This document shows positions 37,101-49,200 of a DNA stretch of 64,000 nt, one piece after another. The stretch covers positions 21,391,908-21,455,907 of the forward strand of contig NC_061111.1 in assembly GCF_002878395.1 (NCBI RefSeq), in the 5' to 3' direction. Position 1 is the first letter of the stretch. Every line of letters starts with the position of its first letter. This DNA comes from Capsicum annuum. Lineage: Eukaryota; Streptophyta; Magnoliopsida; Solanales; Solanaceae. Position numbers and translations under genes: made by a program. The notes beneath the pieces are model-generated. The model did not search any database and was not told the DNA's origin. It worked only from the letters and a program-made list of their open reading frames with translations.

Positions 37101-38564
37101 CATCCCAGATGACAATGAAGGCAAAGTATTGAGAGTGAAATTGATAATGAAGGAAGGAGTGAAAAACTTCAATCCAGTTTACCTGTTTGATGAAGGCTCC
37201 ACAATCTCATGGATTCCTTGTGGTAGGAAGTTGACTTGTTCTTACCCTGGCATCAAGTTTACCTATGGCCCTGACACCTACTTTGGCAATGAGGTATATG
37301 ATGCATTCTTTCTCTTGTCAAAACTTTATGATACTAATCAATCAATTCTCTTGCCGTGTGGTCGACATATCATTCCCCTTAGTCATAGGTGCTTGTTTTA
37401 TTCTGATTTGGATGACCTGGGGCTCCGAAGGTACATATGGCTGGGCCTTCTGGTGTCTCGGTGATACAAAGAAAAACTTGAAAAGGTTCTCCCTTATTCT
37501 TGAAGAATGAGGGACAAAGGGAATGATCGAGAAGGCAAGCAACTTCCTCTTGCCGAAGAGGAGCGCCCCCCTGAGCAACCTTAAAGAAAACGGGAATCCG
37601 CAAGTATAGGACACATAATAACAGTGTACATATGGCTGGGCCTTCTGGTGTCTCGGTGATACAAAGAAAAACTTGAAAAGGTTCTCCCTTATTCTTGAAG
37701 AATGAGGGACAAAGGGAATGATCGAGAAGGCAAGCAACTTCCTCTTGCCGAAGAGGAGCGCCCCCCTGAGCTACCTTAAAGAAAACGGGAATCCGCAAGT
37801 ATAGGACACATAATAACAGTGTATGTCTTGTAGTTTTGCAATGAGCATTAAGAGTATGCTGGTTTAGGTTGGATCAATTTGTGCTAGACTGTTAACGGTG
37901 TCCGTCAGATGGTAAACTGTTTCTTTTCCACCTGTCTAGACTCGACCCGAGGAACTCAATTGCCAGGACATTAGTTGCAATTACTAGTCAGGCTAGAAAA
38001 GTTAGCTTTGTATAGTGAGGATTCACATCATAAATTGACTAGTGTTTTGCTAGTCATCAACCTACTGACCATCCTTTATCCCAGTTCGGGACCAACAATG
38101 TAAGCAAGCAAGCTAACACATGTCGAATTAGGCTAGAGTATTTTGTTTTTCAAGCTAATATTATATATAGATAAACACTAAACGTTAAAGCTTCTTCTCA
38201 ATACCTCTTAATGACACATCATAATTCTCGCAGACAACATGCTAGAAAATTTACCTGGCTAACGCAGAGTTCATGCCTGATTTTAAGCATCTGCTTTTCT
38301 TCCAATGTACAGGTATCTGTCTTGGAGATGGACGGCCAATTTGACAGATTAGATGAGCTCATCTATGTAGAAAGTCATTTGAGCAACCTCTCCACCAAAT
38401 TCTATGGTGAAGTTACTCAACAAATGTTGAAGCATGCCGACTTCCCTGGCAGCAACAATGGAACAGGTTTCTTCCAGACCATTGTTGGTTTGAAGATCAG
38501 AGACCTCTACGAGCAAATCGTTGCCAGCAGAGCTGGAGCTCCAGTCACAGCTGCAAAGGCCTAA
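34141..38564 (+). CDS. PRK: Phosphoribulokinase, chloroplast precursor
   Basis: Exons 34141-34703, 36521-36605, 36737-36821, 37049-37293 and 38313-38564; phases agree and give 409 residues, normal for the family. It phosphorylates ribulose 5-phosphate with ATP to ribulose 1,5-bisphosphate in the Calvin cycle (stroma). Residues 1 to about 58 are Ser/Thr-rich and basic, as expected of a transit peptide. The P-loop GLAADSGCGKST spans 67-78. The thioredoxin-regulated cysteines are visible: Cys74 in the P-loop and Cys113 in TVICLDDYHSLDR (Cys16/Cys55 of the mature enzyme), plus the C-terminal pair in WIPCGRKLTCSYPG that supports GAPDH/CP12 complex formation. C-terminus APVTAAKA. No damage seen despite insertions in introns 1, 3 and 4. 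Confidence 0.98.
35868..36087. mobile_element. Stowaway MITE in phosphoribulokinase intron 1
   Basis: Termini CTCCCTCCATCTCATTTTAT and AAAATGAACGGAGGGAG, flanked by TA on both sides, AT-rich interior without coding. This is the classic Tc1/mariner-type plant MITE. Confidence 0.9.
36822..37048. other. Phosphoribulokinase intron 3 with small foldback
   Basis: Splice borders G|GTGGAG and GTGCAG|AT restore the conserved reading across the junction. Inside, ATCCTCCAAAA and TTTTGGAGGAT (about 36898-36930) form a short hairpin resembling ends of a common nightshade MITE. The open frame through exon 3 and this intron is intronic read-through, not protein. Confidence 0.6.
37432..37821. repeat. Two-copy 195-bp tandem duplication in phosphoribulokinase intron 4
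   Basis: Unit 37432-37626 is repeated at 37627-37821 with one visible difference (GAGCAACC versus GAGCTACC). Each unit is GC-richer than the intron and contains GGAGCGCCCCCCTGAG. Both minus-strand frames stay open through both copies, because 195 is a multiple of three. The origin is not recognised; an organelle-derived fragment is possible. Confidence 0.95.
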
Positions 38565-39142
38565 ACTTTCACAAAACTCTATAAACAGCTAGGCACCAGA
38601 ATCATCTGTTGTACCTTGTTGTTTCCCCTCTCATCCCTGAAATTTTATTTGCCGACTTCTTCCCCACTTTCATGTTTCAGTTTCATGGTAGATAATTCCC
38701 CATAAATGAGAAAACACACTTTGCTATGTATTTATTTGTAGCTGGAAATGTGTTGAGAGTTGTAACATGGATAATAAAAGGTGAAATGAATTTCTTTTCC
38801 CAGTAGTTTCTGCATTATCTACTTGGAAACAAGCTACCGGACAGAAAATCTGATACTCACTAGTCACCGCTGACATGCAAACACAACATCCCATGCTAAA
38901 TGTTGAGACTAAACAAAACACAACGTGAGAGCAAGAATGCCATACTTTTGTTAGAACAGAAGAAGCATCCAAAGACATACAACGAAGCATGATATTACCA
39001 GAATTTATCAGTACTAAGTTCGACATATTAATAACCAACCCCAAGGTTCCTACAATGCTTACCCGAGGAAACAACAATTGGAGAGTAAATAATATATACA
39101 TAATACAGTTGATGCATACGTTTCAGTCAGCTTTCCTCGTGT
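38565..39142. other. Convergent 3' regions of phosphoribulokinase and BPC
   Basis: Follows the PRK stop on + and the BPC stop on -. Holds both 3'UTRs (T-rich on +, AATAAAAGG at about 38771). I see no further gene. Confidence 0.5.
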
Positions 39143-39790
39143 TTACTTGATAGTAGTAAATTTGTTACTACCATGTTTTGCCCAATGGTTCTTCAGGTCA
39201 ACTGGATTAGAAAGATCACAACCTTCAGTTGCAAGAGTAAAAAGAAGCTTATTATATGCTCCATTACTCATTTTTCTCCCAGTCAGACGATACCCAGGTT
39301 TTGAGGGATTCCATGGGAGGGGATACTCAGATAAGGAGGTGGTACAGCATGATGATTGCCACCCACCACCACATTTGTAGCACTTTCTAGAAACACCTGT
39401 ACAGGAACAAAACGGTGGTGGTAGGCCAGAAAAATCAGCACTAGCAACTGACTTTGGCTTCTTTGTTACGGTGGCCTCTCCACATCTAGATTCTCCTTTA
39501 GTTTTCTTAGATGCAGAGGACTTATTTTCAGGCCGTTCCACTTTCAAAAGTTTCGATACAGTTTCACGAATTCCCTTCATAGGTGGCATGTTTTTCTTAA
39601 TCTTCTGTGATTTGGCCTTGAACTTGGCATTCACGTTTTGTTCACCTGTCGGGGCAACAGAACGAATAGGAACAGCAGCACAAGGTTTTGATTCAGATCC
39701 AAATTTCGTTGCTGGGGTAAAATTAACTTGATGCATCCGTGGAAAATGTGAATCAAATGTCTCTTCTTTGTGGTTAACTTGAGATGCCAT
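39143..39790 (-). CDS. BBR/BPC (Basic Pentacysteine) GAGA-binding factor, short form
   Basis: 215 residues, single coding exon, ATG at 39790, stop at 39143. The last roughly 100 residues are the BPC DNA-binding domain: SGLPPPFCSCTGVSRKCYKC, WQSSCCTTSLSEYPLPW, RLTGRKMSNGAYNKLLFTLA, DLSNPVDLKNHWAKHGSNKF. The N-terminal half is basic and Lys-rich (KFKAKSQKIKKNM; KKTKGES), consistent with nuclear import. The family binds GA/CT repeats and recruits Polycomb complexes. Length is closest to the short class (BPC7-like); class I and II members are about 280-340. Oddity: the usual CYRWGAGGWQ reads CYKCGGGWQ, one residue shorter with an extra Cys. A splice acceptor 45 bases before the ATG points to a 5'UTR intron. 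Confidence 0.92.
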   Translation of the reverse strand: MASQVNHKEETFDSHFPRMHQVNFTPATKFGSESKPCAAVPIRSVAPTGEQNVNAKFKAKSQKIKKNMPPMKGIRETVSKLLKVERPENKSSASKKTKGESRCGEATVTKKPKSVASADFSGLPPPFCSCTGVSRKCYKCGGGWQSSCCTTSLSEYPLPWNPSKPGYRLTGRKMSNGAYNKLLFTLATEGCDLSNPVDLKNHWAKHGSNKFTTIK

Positions 39791-41669
39791 TTGGTAGCAT
39801 ATGGGAGGAGGTTCTATCTTTGTTTGTGCAAGTCCTGCACATATTCTAGTTTATGAGAATTTCAGCACAACAACAACTATGCCTGGCAATATGAATCCAC
39901 ATTTCTTCATTTAAGCTCATAGCCTCATATCATATCATCATCACACAAAATGAAATAAAAATGACTCTTAAGTCTTAGAATACGTCTAAAACACTACCTG
40001 CGTGAGCTTGCTTACATTGTTGGTCTCAAACCCTGATAAGGGAGGAAGATTGTGATAGGTTGGCAGCCAACGTAAAACTTGTCAATTCATGTGAGAATTT
40101 CAGTAACCATATTTTTAATTTTCAAACAGGACTACAAAGATAAATTCAGTATGATTAAACATAGATCATGAAATCAGCCACATTAATTTACAAATGGAGA
40201 CGTGATTATCCAAAGTCCTAACAAATGCAATGCAAAAACTATTCAATAATGCAGACGCAAAAGCAGGGCAAAAGCAATTTCACGTTAGAGATTGCACATG
40301 CTGAAAGTGTTACAAGTCAAAGTCATTCAACAAATGCTGTAACTATAATAGCTAAGCATATTCCCCATAACTTCTAAGCAAATACTGACAAAGTTCAATC
40401 TTTTCTGTTTCAAGTATTCAAAAGAATGAGCGCCAAGATACAAAAATACCAGGAACTACATTATAGCTTGGAAACTGACATCAGGAGCAATAACAAAATC
40501 CTCGAATACAAGTGACTGCAGTAGGTGTAATCCAAATGTCAAACACGTAGATGGGCATAGTTCCTCCAAGCTAATGCTGTTTTTACAGATAAATTGTAGC
40601 CCCGTCGAATTGTATATAATTAACATCCGAGTAAATTCCTCTTTCCTCTAAATTATATGACTCAGCCATGATAAACTTCTTTCATTTTAAAAATCAAGTA
40701 CTTAACCCTTATATAATGGAATATCCAAACATTGAATTTTGTATTGTTTCTAATTTTCCATTTATGTTTAGATAATTTCATTACAATTTATAGTAATTTA
40801 GTCAATCATGGATATACCCTTGTTTTTTCAAATAAAACACTAGCATTCCTTGCACAATGAAAATCTTACGTGGGATAGTAAGTATGGCGTATGCCATGCA
40901 TCCCTAACCAGAAGTCTCGTATTAGAGCCATTGGAATGAAGTTGCTCCAAAGGGAGCATTTTATCCCCAAAGTGTGACTTCTAATGCAAATCCAAATTAG
41001 TCGCGCTCTAAAGGGGCATCAGTTGGAGACCATACAAAAAAAATTCTTAAATAGCATTTCATATATAATTACCTTCAAAATATATGGATGATCGGCTATT
41101 TGTGTAGGATTTCAACTATATAAAGGGTTTACATGTTTGAATTTGAAATACTACTCCACTACACTTTACGAACATTTAGAGTGATCACTTTAAAATGGGT
41201 AATTAGCTCAAGGGGAACATGCTTTCTCTATGCCCTAGGACTTGGTTCAAGCAAAGGTTAAGGAACTTGGGGTAAGTCACAGGTTCCAAGATTATGTCAA
41301 GTGAATTAAGCCTGATATTTAAGTCGACGAGCAGTAAGCAGCCCATTATCTCTAAGTGTTAGCTAGCGTTTGATGATAAATTTTTAGATCAGACTTTGAA
41401 AATTTATCTTCAAATATCTGTTTGACCATAAAATTTAATCAGCTTCAATATTTTCAAGTTCCCAATTTGGGTTTTTGGGCGTTCCCACTTGCAAAAACTC
41501 GATTCTTTTTTCTAGTAACATGCCTGTCCAAACACAAGTTTAGATTCCAAAAATCACAACTTCAAAAACTCAATTTTCAAATTTCAAGCTCAACTTCAAA
41601 ATCTACGACCAAACAGGCGCTAAAGGCTTTTGTTGGTCCTAAGGGTTGACTCAGATGGATTACTTGATC

Positions 41670-42130
41670 AACAACAACAAACATACCCGGTGTAGACCCC
41701 ACAAGGGGACGCCGGGGGAGGATAAGAGTGTCCGCATACATTACCATTAGGTAGGGAGAGGTAGAGAGGCTGGGGATTTCTTGATCAACAACAACATATC
41801 AAGTGTAATCCCACAAGTGGGGTCGAGAGATGGTAGAGTGTACGCAGAGGTTACCCCTAGCTAGGGAGGTAGAGAGACTGAGATTTTAATCCCACAAGTG
41901 GGGTCTATGAAGAGTAGAGTGTACACAGACGTTACCCCTAGCTAGGGAGGTAGAGAGACTGGGGATTTTAATCCCACAAGCAGGGTCTCGGAAGGATAAA
42001 GTGTACACAGACGTTACCACTAGCTAGGGAGGTAGAGAGACTGGAGATTTATCCCACAAGTAGGATCTAGGAAGGATAGTGTGTATAGAGACATTACCAC
42101 TAGCTAAGGAGGTATAGAGACTGGGGAGTT
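41670..42130. repeat. Five-copy tandem array, period about 80-82 bp
   Basis: CCCACAAG recurs at 41698, 41810, 41891, 41973 and 42053. Units share GTGTACACAGACGTTACC and AGGGAGGTAGAGAGACTGG. The first unit carries an extra CAACAACAACA stretch. A sixth partial unit stands at 42994-43055 beyond a hAT-like insertion. The motif resembles the body of Solanaceae SINEs (from memory). Confidence 0.9.
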
Positions 42131-42138
42131 GAAGGGTA

Positions 42139-42993
42139 CAGAGTTGTCAATACAGGTTGTCCCAGCCCATCCACGCTAGACCATACTGGCACTGGAGTTT
42201 AACGGGCAGGTTGGGCTGGCCCATCAAGATGACAGGCCAGAAAACAGCAAACCCAATCCATCACTTTGTGGGTTGCAGGCCTCCACGAACTAGCCCACTT
42301 TTTAAAATATATTATTTTTATAATCTTAATTTAAAATGTTAATTACATAAATATTTATAATATAATATTACATGAAGTTACTATTTGTAAATCAAGTCTC
42401 AAATTTACAAAGAAATCCTAATAATCTATGAAATTAAATAACTCTTGAAACTAAATTCAAACCAAATAGAGATGTTAGAGAAACAAACTAAGCAATTATT
42501 GAGTAAGAATATAACTAGCTAAATAACAAAATTAACCTAATTTTATTTCAATAGATCACAATAAAACACAATAAAATGTCAATATTTAATTAATTAAATG
42601 TGAAAATGACCCCTTTAAAAAAAATACTCTCATGGCACTTAAGGCGTGTTCAATACTACCAATATACCTGATTCCTTAAAAAATTTAGTATTTTATATTT
42701 TAATTGTTTATATATTTTATAAACACAATTAATATTTAAATATCTATGATGATCTAAATAGACTTTAAATTTGGACTCTTTTTGTTATTCTTAGTACTCT
42801 ATTCTATTTTTTAATCATTTTTGTTTGGCGCGCAAGCCAGTCCAGCTCATATTGCTCAAGCCCCGTGGGTCTACAGGCTTGTTTGAGCCAAGCTAAATAG
42901 CCTTACTTTTAAACGGCCTGTAAAAATAGTAACCCAATCTTATCATATTACAGGCTGGATCGGAACAGTCCAACGGGTCTGACCCATATTAAC
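42139..42993. mobile_element. hAT-like non-autonomous element splitting the tandem array
   Basis: The left end CAGAGTTGTCAATACAGGTT is roughly inverted at the right end (GACCCATATTAAC). Subterminal GGGCTGGCCC / CCCGTGGGTC motifs are GC-rich around an AT-rich core, as in nonautonomous plant hAT elements. The 8-bp target duplication is not clear, so boundaries are approximate. Confidence 0.5.
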
Positions 42994-43266
42994 GGGATAG
43001 AGTGTATGCAGACGTTACCACTCGCTAAGGAGGTAGAGAGGTTGAGGATTCTTGACCATAACAAGAATTAACATGTAAAAATTGCAAGAATGCAATCACA
43101 ACAGAAATGAAAACAAAAAACAACATCACTTGGAAAGTAAAGAAAACAAACAAAACAAATCAAATCCTTCCTTTTAACATAAACATCTAAAACACTCCAC
43201 ACTTTTATAAAGGGGGATAATCCTAATTGTCTCAAGAAACAAAAATTTGAAACTAAGAAGACTTAC

Positions 43267-43552
43267 AGTGACCAGAGGAGTGTTGGAACAAGTATACAGA
43301 GTTAGAGTTAATGGGTTTCTTGTTTTCCTTATTTGGTTGTTATATGTAAAAGGACAGAGTTGTCTTCAGGGAGGAAGACACAAGTCATGGTAAAGTCCCA
43401 AATCCCAACATATCAGATGAAACTTGGCGCTAATCCTTCCGTCCACATTTACTTGTCCAACTTGACGCCCTTATCAATAAGGTTAGTGATGTTTGATTAG
43501 GATAAAGTTATCTCAAAAGAATTAATTTTACAATTAGGTATTTCAAAATTAA
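43267..43552 (-). promoter_or_regulatory. Probable first exon and promoter of the BPC gene
   Basis: Upstream (minus strand) of the leader-intron donor at 43266. Contains TACATATAA near 43335, a possible TATA element. Support is positional only. Confidence 0.3.
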
Positions 43553-44701
43553 TTATTACTATATATATTATTATTATATATAAAGGAAAATTTCAAATTT
43601 TGACAGTTCTTATAAGGGCATTTTTAGATATTTTACTTTCTTGATTAAGTGAATTAAGAGAATACACGTGACAATTGATTGTATTTTTTTGTTAAGTTTC
43701 TTTATTTTTACCCTTATTTTTTTATTAAGGTCATTCCCACTTGTGTGTTTATAATTGATCTATTCTTATCACTTAATAAATTATCTTTTGATTAAAATTT
43801 TCTTCATTTTAAATTAATAATAATCACTTTTGCTCAAACAAATTATTCAAAAATAACTTTCATATAAAATCAAAGTTAGTAATAATTTCCAACTACACCC
43901 TTATAGCAAATATTGTTCAATTCTGTAAAAAATTATATAATAAATAGGATAATGTAATCAATAATAAATAGTACACTATCTTTATTATTTTTTTAACGGA
44001 CATAAAAAAAGATAAATCAATAAGTAAAATAGGATGAATAAAATATTTTTTAAAGGGAGCGTAAATAATAAACACGATAAGTAAACGGACTGAACGAAAT
44101 AATTTATTAATTTAATTTAATTATTATTTAATATTCTTATAGATCACTATTAAGTTAGTTTATATAAATCTTCTAAATTAAGGTTGTAACCATTGTTTTA
44201 GATACTTGAAGTCATTAAAATATTATTGTATTAGATTGAAAAAAAATTGCAAACACTCTTGTCACATGAAATTATAGGTGAAATAAAATAATAAATATCA
44301 AAACAATTTTTTATTTCTATCTATAACCGAGAAATTACATACTCACAAACTCATTAAAATATCAATATTTTTTATTATTGATCACCATTGAATTGCCATT
44401 ATTAAAATATCATGATGTTATTTTATAAAATACTGAATTACTTGTGGCCTTTTGATATATTCTAATTCTCCAATAATACTTTCTTCCGCACAAATAATTA
44501 TTTTTTTAAATTATTCAATTATGTGATTAAAAAATTTGATAATTATAAAACTTATCAACAAAATATATTTAATACGTCGGTCATTAGATTATGTTAATTA
44601 TAAAGTCAAAAATATAATGTAAATTATATTTTTTAAATTTAAATTATTACTTTTATATCATGAGTTTGGGCCCAGGCTTAGCACGGGCCTCACGAAACTA
44701 G
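43553..44701 (+). mobile_element. Probable non-autonomous Helitron
   Basis: The 3' end shows a short hairpin (GGCCC...GGGCC around AGGCTTAGCAC, 44669-44690) followed closely by the terminal CTAG and a T (44698-44702). Both are Helitron hallmarks. The 5' end is less certain: TATATATATTATT...AAAGGAAAATTTC at about 43553 resembles common plant Helitron starts. AT-rich, no gene. Confidence 0.55.
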
Positions 44702-44933
44702 TATATATATATATATGAGATAACTTATCTCATCACTAAAATATAAATGATAGAATAAATAATTCTGAGATAGATAATACCTCCAATCAAACATGAGATA
44801 AAATAATCCTATATTTTATCTCGGGACAATTATAACTTACACCTCACACTTATTTCGAAATAAAATAATCCTACATTTTATTACGGGACTATTTGGTAGA
44901 AGGCATAAGAAAATAATTCTGAAATAAAGTTTG

Positions 44934-45061
44934 GAGAAAATAGCCTGTTACCCCCCGAACTACCCCCAAAAGAGTTGTGAAACACCTCAACTTCAGAGGG
45001 TCCTATTACCCCCTGAACTAAATAAAAGTGTATTATTTACACCCTTGACTGCCTACGTGGC
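44934..45061. repeat. Left terminal inverted repeat of MULE 1
   Basis: Inverted match to 50828-50963. Contains CCGAACTACCCCCAAAAGAG and AAAAGTGTATTATTTACACC. Confidence 0.93.
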
Positions 45062-46277
45062 AGATATATTTAGCCGAATGCATGGGAGTGTAATACATGC
45101 GTAATTACTACCGATGGGGCCCACAGTCCACTAACTTGAACTCTTCACTTTTCCATTTCCTCAAAAGTATCAGAAAGAATAACATTACTTTACCAATTTT
45201 TTTTTAACAACAACTAAGAAGCTTTTCACTTCCAAGTTCAAAAACCTTAACAAATACTGATTCTAAGTGATCATTTGTTTCACCCAAGCTCATCCTAAAT
45301 CACAATTTACATTTGGTACTCACAAGTTGGACCAAAAATCTCATATGTTGGACTAGCGGTGATTTCTTCAAAAAAGAATTTTTCATCCTTAATCTTCAAT
45401 TTTTAAACATAAAGGTTAGTTATTTGTGACTTATAATTTGTTTTGAGTTCGTATTTTAGATAGATTGTGGTATATTTTGGTAGGATTAAAGTTTGACCTT
45501 CGATTTTTTCAAGAAAAATGTAACGTGTGATGCTCTTTTGTTAATATGTGTTCTGATTGTGGTAATATTTGTGTTCTGATTTTGTTGTGAAGCATATCTA
45601 ATTAGGGTTTGTCTTACAATGTCGATTTATGGTCGAGTTTTGTGAGATTTATTTTTTTTGTCTGATTTTGCCACTATGTAGATTTGAGGTCGAGTTTTTG
45701 TTACTTTTTGTTACTAGTGTTTATTGTTGGTTTGATTTTGGTACATGCATGACCTAGATATGTTGATTTTGGTACTTGCATGACCTAGATAGTTTTTGTG
45801 ATTGTTGGTTTGTTACAATGTGGATTTATGCACTACTGATGTTAATTCTTGATGCATGACCTACATATATTCATAAAGTTGGACCTTTTGTGCTAAAATG
45901 ACCTTTTGTGGTTTTTGTAAAGTAACATAGGATGTACCTTTATATTGATAAAAGATGGACTTTTTATTCTTGTTTTGTTTCTTTTTAAATTGTCCATAAA
46001 AGAAAGAGAAAAGTATAAGAATATGAACAAAATATGACATAGTTGTTGGATGGTGTGTCTTTGTCACTTTATTAGACAAACACATAGATCAAGAGTTGAA
46101 AACTTCTCTCAGTTTTAGACAACCAAAAAACTATCACTTTTTGTTGAACTTGTCAATGTCTTTTGTTGAATGAATGAAAATGAACATTAATAATTTACTT
46201 GTTTGTACTGTTTTGGTTCTAATAATAATAACAATGAACTGTTTTAATTTTAATAATACTATTCTTTGCGTATAGGT

Positions 46278-49200
46278 ATGGGTGGTTTTACATATATAAC
46301 TTTAAGATTCTATCATGGTGAGACCTTATTGTATGATGGTGAAGATGCAAGGTATGTGGGTGGTTTAATGAATGAATATTTTAATGTTGATGTGGATAAT
46401 ATTTCTTATTTTGAGATGAAGGATTATATTAGAGAACTTGGGTATAGCCCTAATTGCAAATTTAGTAAAAGGCCACCCAATAGTTGCATTTTAGGTGACA
46501 TAGACAATGATGCTATTCTATTAACAATATGCAAGACTTTGCAAAATGGTGCTATTTTGGATGTATATGTGCACATGGATGAGAAGGAATCTTGTGATGT
46601 TTTTTATAAAGATGTGGGGCCCACTGAAAATAGCGTTGGTATAAAAATAGGGGGTAAGAAAGTAGGTGCGCCTTATTTTAAAAAGGTGGTTAGTGCAGCT
46701 TTAAATACTACCTCAAAATTACTTTCACATTAAATTTAATTGCTCCAAATACTGCTGATCCTTCAGATTTAGTAAATCATCACATTGATTCATCAGATTC
46801 TGATGATAATGACTATTCTATAAAAGAATCTGATGAATCTAGTGATGATAGTACAAAATCTGAAAATGAAAAAGCAACAAATTTAATTAGAGATGATGAC
46901 TATAGAAGTGATGTCCATGAGAAGGTAAAACAACTGAGGGATGAGCAAAGGGCTTTTTTGAGGAAGAAAAGAAGGGAGAGAATTTCTACAGACAATCACG
47001 AAGTCCCTTGTGGTCAAGCTAGACCGATCTGGGATTTGATGAGACTGCCCCAGTGAGAAATAATTTAGAAGGAAGGTTAGGGGGTGATGAACCATATTAT
47101 GATAGTTTTGATCCTGACAGCTATGAAACTGATACAAATTCTAGTTTTCTTGAAGAAGAAGATAACATGAGATTGAACCTGTCTAGAAGAAGAAGAAAAA
47201 CAATTGTGACTGATAGTGTAAAGTATGATCCTAATAGTGATATTGTTGTGTGGTAGCTGAGTATGTCTTTTGTAACTGTGAAAGATTTTAGAGAGGTAAT
47301 GACTAAGTATGCAATTCAAAAAAGGGTTCAAATTGAAAAGTATGTAAATGAGCCGAATAGAGTTAGGGTGAGATGCAGCAAGGAAAACTGCAGGTGGTTA
47401 TTGTATGCAGGTCTTGATTCTAAGTCCAATAACTTTGTTATTAGGTTATTGTCTAAACTTGGTAAGAACATTGTTACTGATCTACTTTACTATGATAAAG
47501 AGTATTGGTGCAAGGTTTATTTTAATTGTCAAGTCAAGTGTGATTCTATAGATAACAACCTCTGTGAGAGTTTTAATTCATGAATTTAAGCAGCAAGGCA
47601 TAAGAGTATTATTAGTATGCTTGAAGAGAGAAGAGTTAAGTTCATGACTAGGCTAGCCAAGTTAAGTGAATTTCCAAGAACTTGGGCTAGTAATTTCTCT
47701 CCAATGTCAATTAAAGTGTTAGGGGAAAATATTGATAAGTCAATGAATTGTACCATAGAGTTCAATGGAGTAACAAGTTATGAAGTTATGGAGGGATATA
47801 AACAACACACTGTGTGTTTGTCAAAAAGAGAGTATAGTTGTTGATCTTGGATGTTGAAGGGGATACCATGTCAACATGCATTAGTTGCAATGTTGCATAA
47901 GCAATATGACCCACTAGATTTCATTGATCCATGCTACTCTAAAGAGAGATAAAAGTCCACTTACTCATATTTCATACAACCAATCAGTAACATGCCACTG
48001 TGGCCTGTATCTACAAACCCATTTCTTGCTCCACCAAAGATAGAGAAGTTGCCAGGCAGGCCAAAAAAAAAGAGAACAAAAGAATCTGGTGAAATCAAGA
48101 ATTCTAGGAAATTGCCTAGAACTGAAGTTACTATGACATGTAGTAAATACCATGTTAAGGTTCACAACAAAAGAGGTTGTCCTATGAAGAGAAGTGGTGG
48201 TGATGTTGCTACTTCAAAGGCAACAAGTGCTGCGGAATCATCGTGCTAAAAAAAAGGAAGGGGTAGACCAAAGGTAATTTATCTATTACTGTTTACTTTA
48301 CCATGTTTATAACCATCTAATACATTTATGTTACCTTTCTAAAAAAAATAACCATCTAATACATTTATGTTACCTTTCTAAAAAAAATAACCATCTAATA
48401 CATATCCTTATCTTTTGTTTATTAGAAATAAACAAATACTGATGAAGAACCTGCTGCAAAGAGAGGGAAAGAGAGACCTAAAAAAACATCAGTTTCATCT
48501 GTTGGTATTGATTTTGCAACACCACCAAACTATAGAGTAAGAGCAACACATGCTGAACCAATTCAATCTATTGGTACTGATTTTGCAACACCACCAAACT
48601 ATAGAGGAAGAGCAATACATGCTGAAACAGTTTCATCTGTTGGTACTAATTTTGAAACACCACCAAACTATAGAGGAAGAACAACACATGCTAAACCATC
48701 TACAACACCAAAAGTCCCTCCATACAATGCTGGAATGTCATCAAGAACTAGAAGTGGCAGAGGAAGGGGTAGAGGAAGTGGTTATCCACTTAAAATTTGG
48801 TTTGCCTGTTCTCAAGGTAGTACAACACATGATACTTCAGATTTTGCACCAAGAGAGACTGATGTTGCTGCTAGAGAAAGGCAAAAAGTGGTTGGAAACA
48901 CAAGTCAATATAAAAGACCAAGAATGACTGGAATGGGTGTGTTTCAAGCTGAAAATGGATTCACAACCATTAATGTAAGTAAAAACATTCACAGTGCTTG
49001 TGTTCTTTTCTTATAATTTCTTGAACTTAAATAACCTTTTTTTGTAGCCTGTGCTGCTAAGTAGGAGAATAGTGTCCACTGAACCTAAGTAAGTAATGAA
49101 ATCAACAGTTGTATCTGTAGACATTGGGTTCAAACCTTCAAGTGGACTAAAGTGGAAAGGCAAGCAAGCAATCACAACAAGAAGGCTCCAACAAATAAGA

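Larger units (their letters stand above)
39836..43266 (-). other. Probable 5'UTR (leader) intron of the BPC gene
   Basis: On the minus strand CACT|GTAAGT at 43266 is a consensus donor and ATGTGCAG|GACTTG at 39836 a consensus acceptor, leaving a 45-base leader before the ATG. The intron is free of coding and carries the tandem array and hAT-like insertion. Inferred from splice signals only. Confidence 0.5.

Noticed and set aside
37342..37798. Two long minus-strand frames with internally repeated peptide
   Set aside because: They are complements of the 195-bp tandem duplication inside a phosphoribulokinase intron. Openness across both units is a consequence of 195 being divisible by three.
39147..39731. 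Plus-strand frames opposite the BPC gene
   Set aside because: Complement of a conserved single-exon gene; no independent support.
41670..42130. Possible CRISPR-like array (regular approximately 80-bp repeats)
   Set aside because: Repeats are contiguous with no unique spacers, in a plant nuclear intron.
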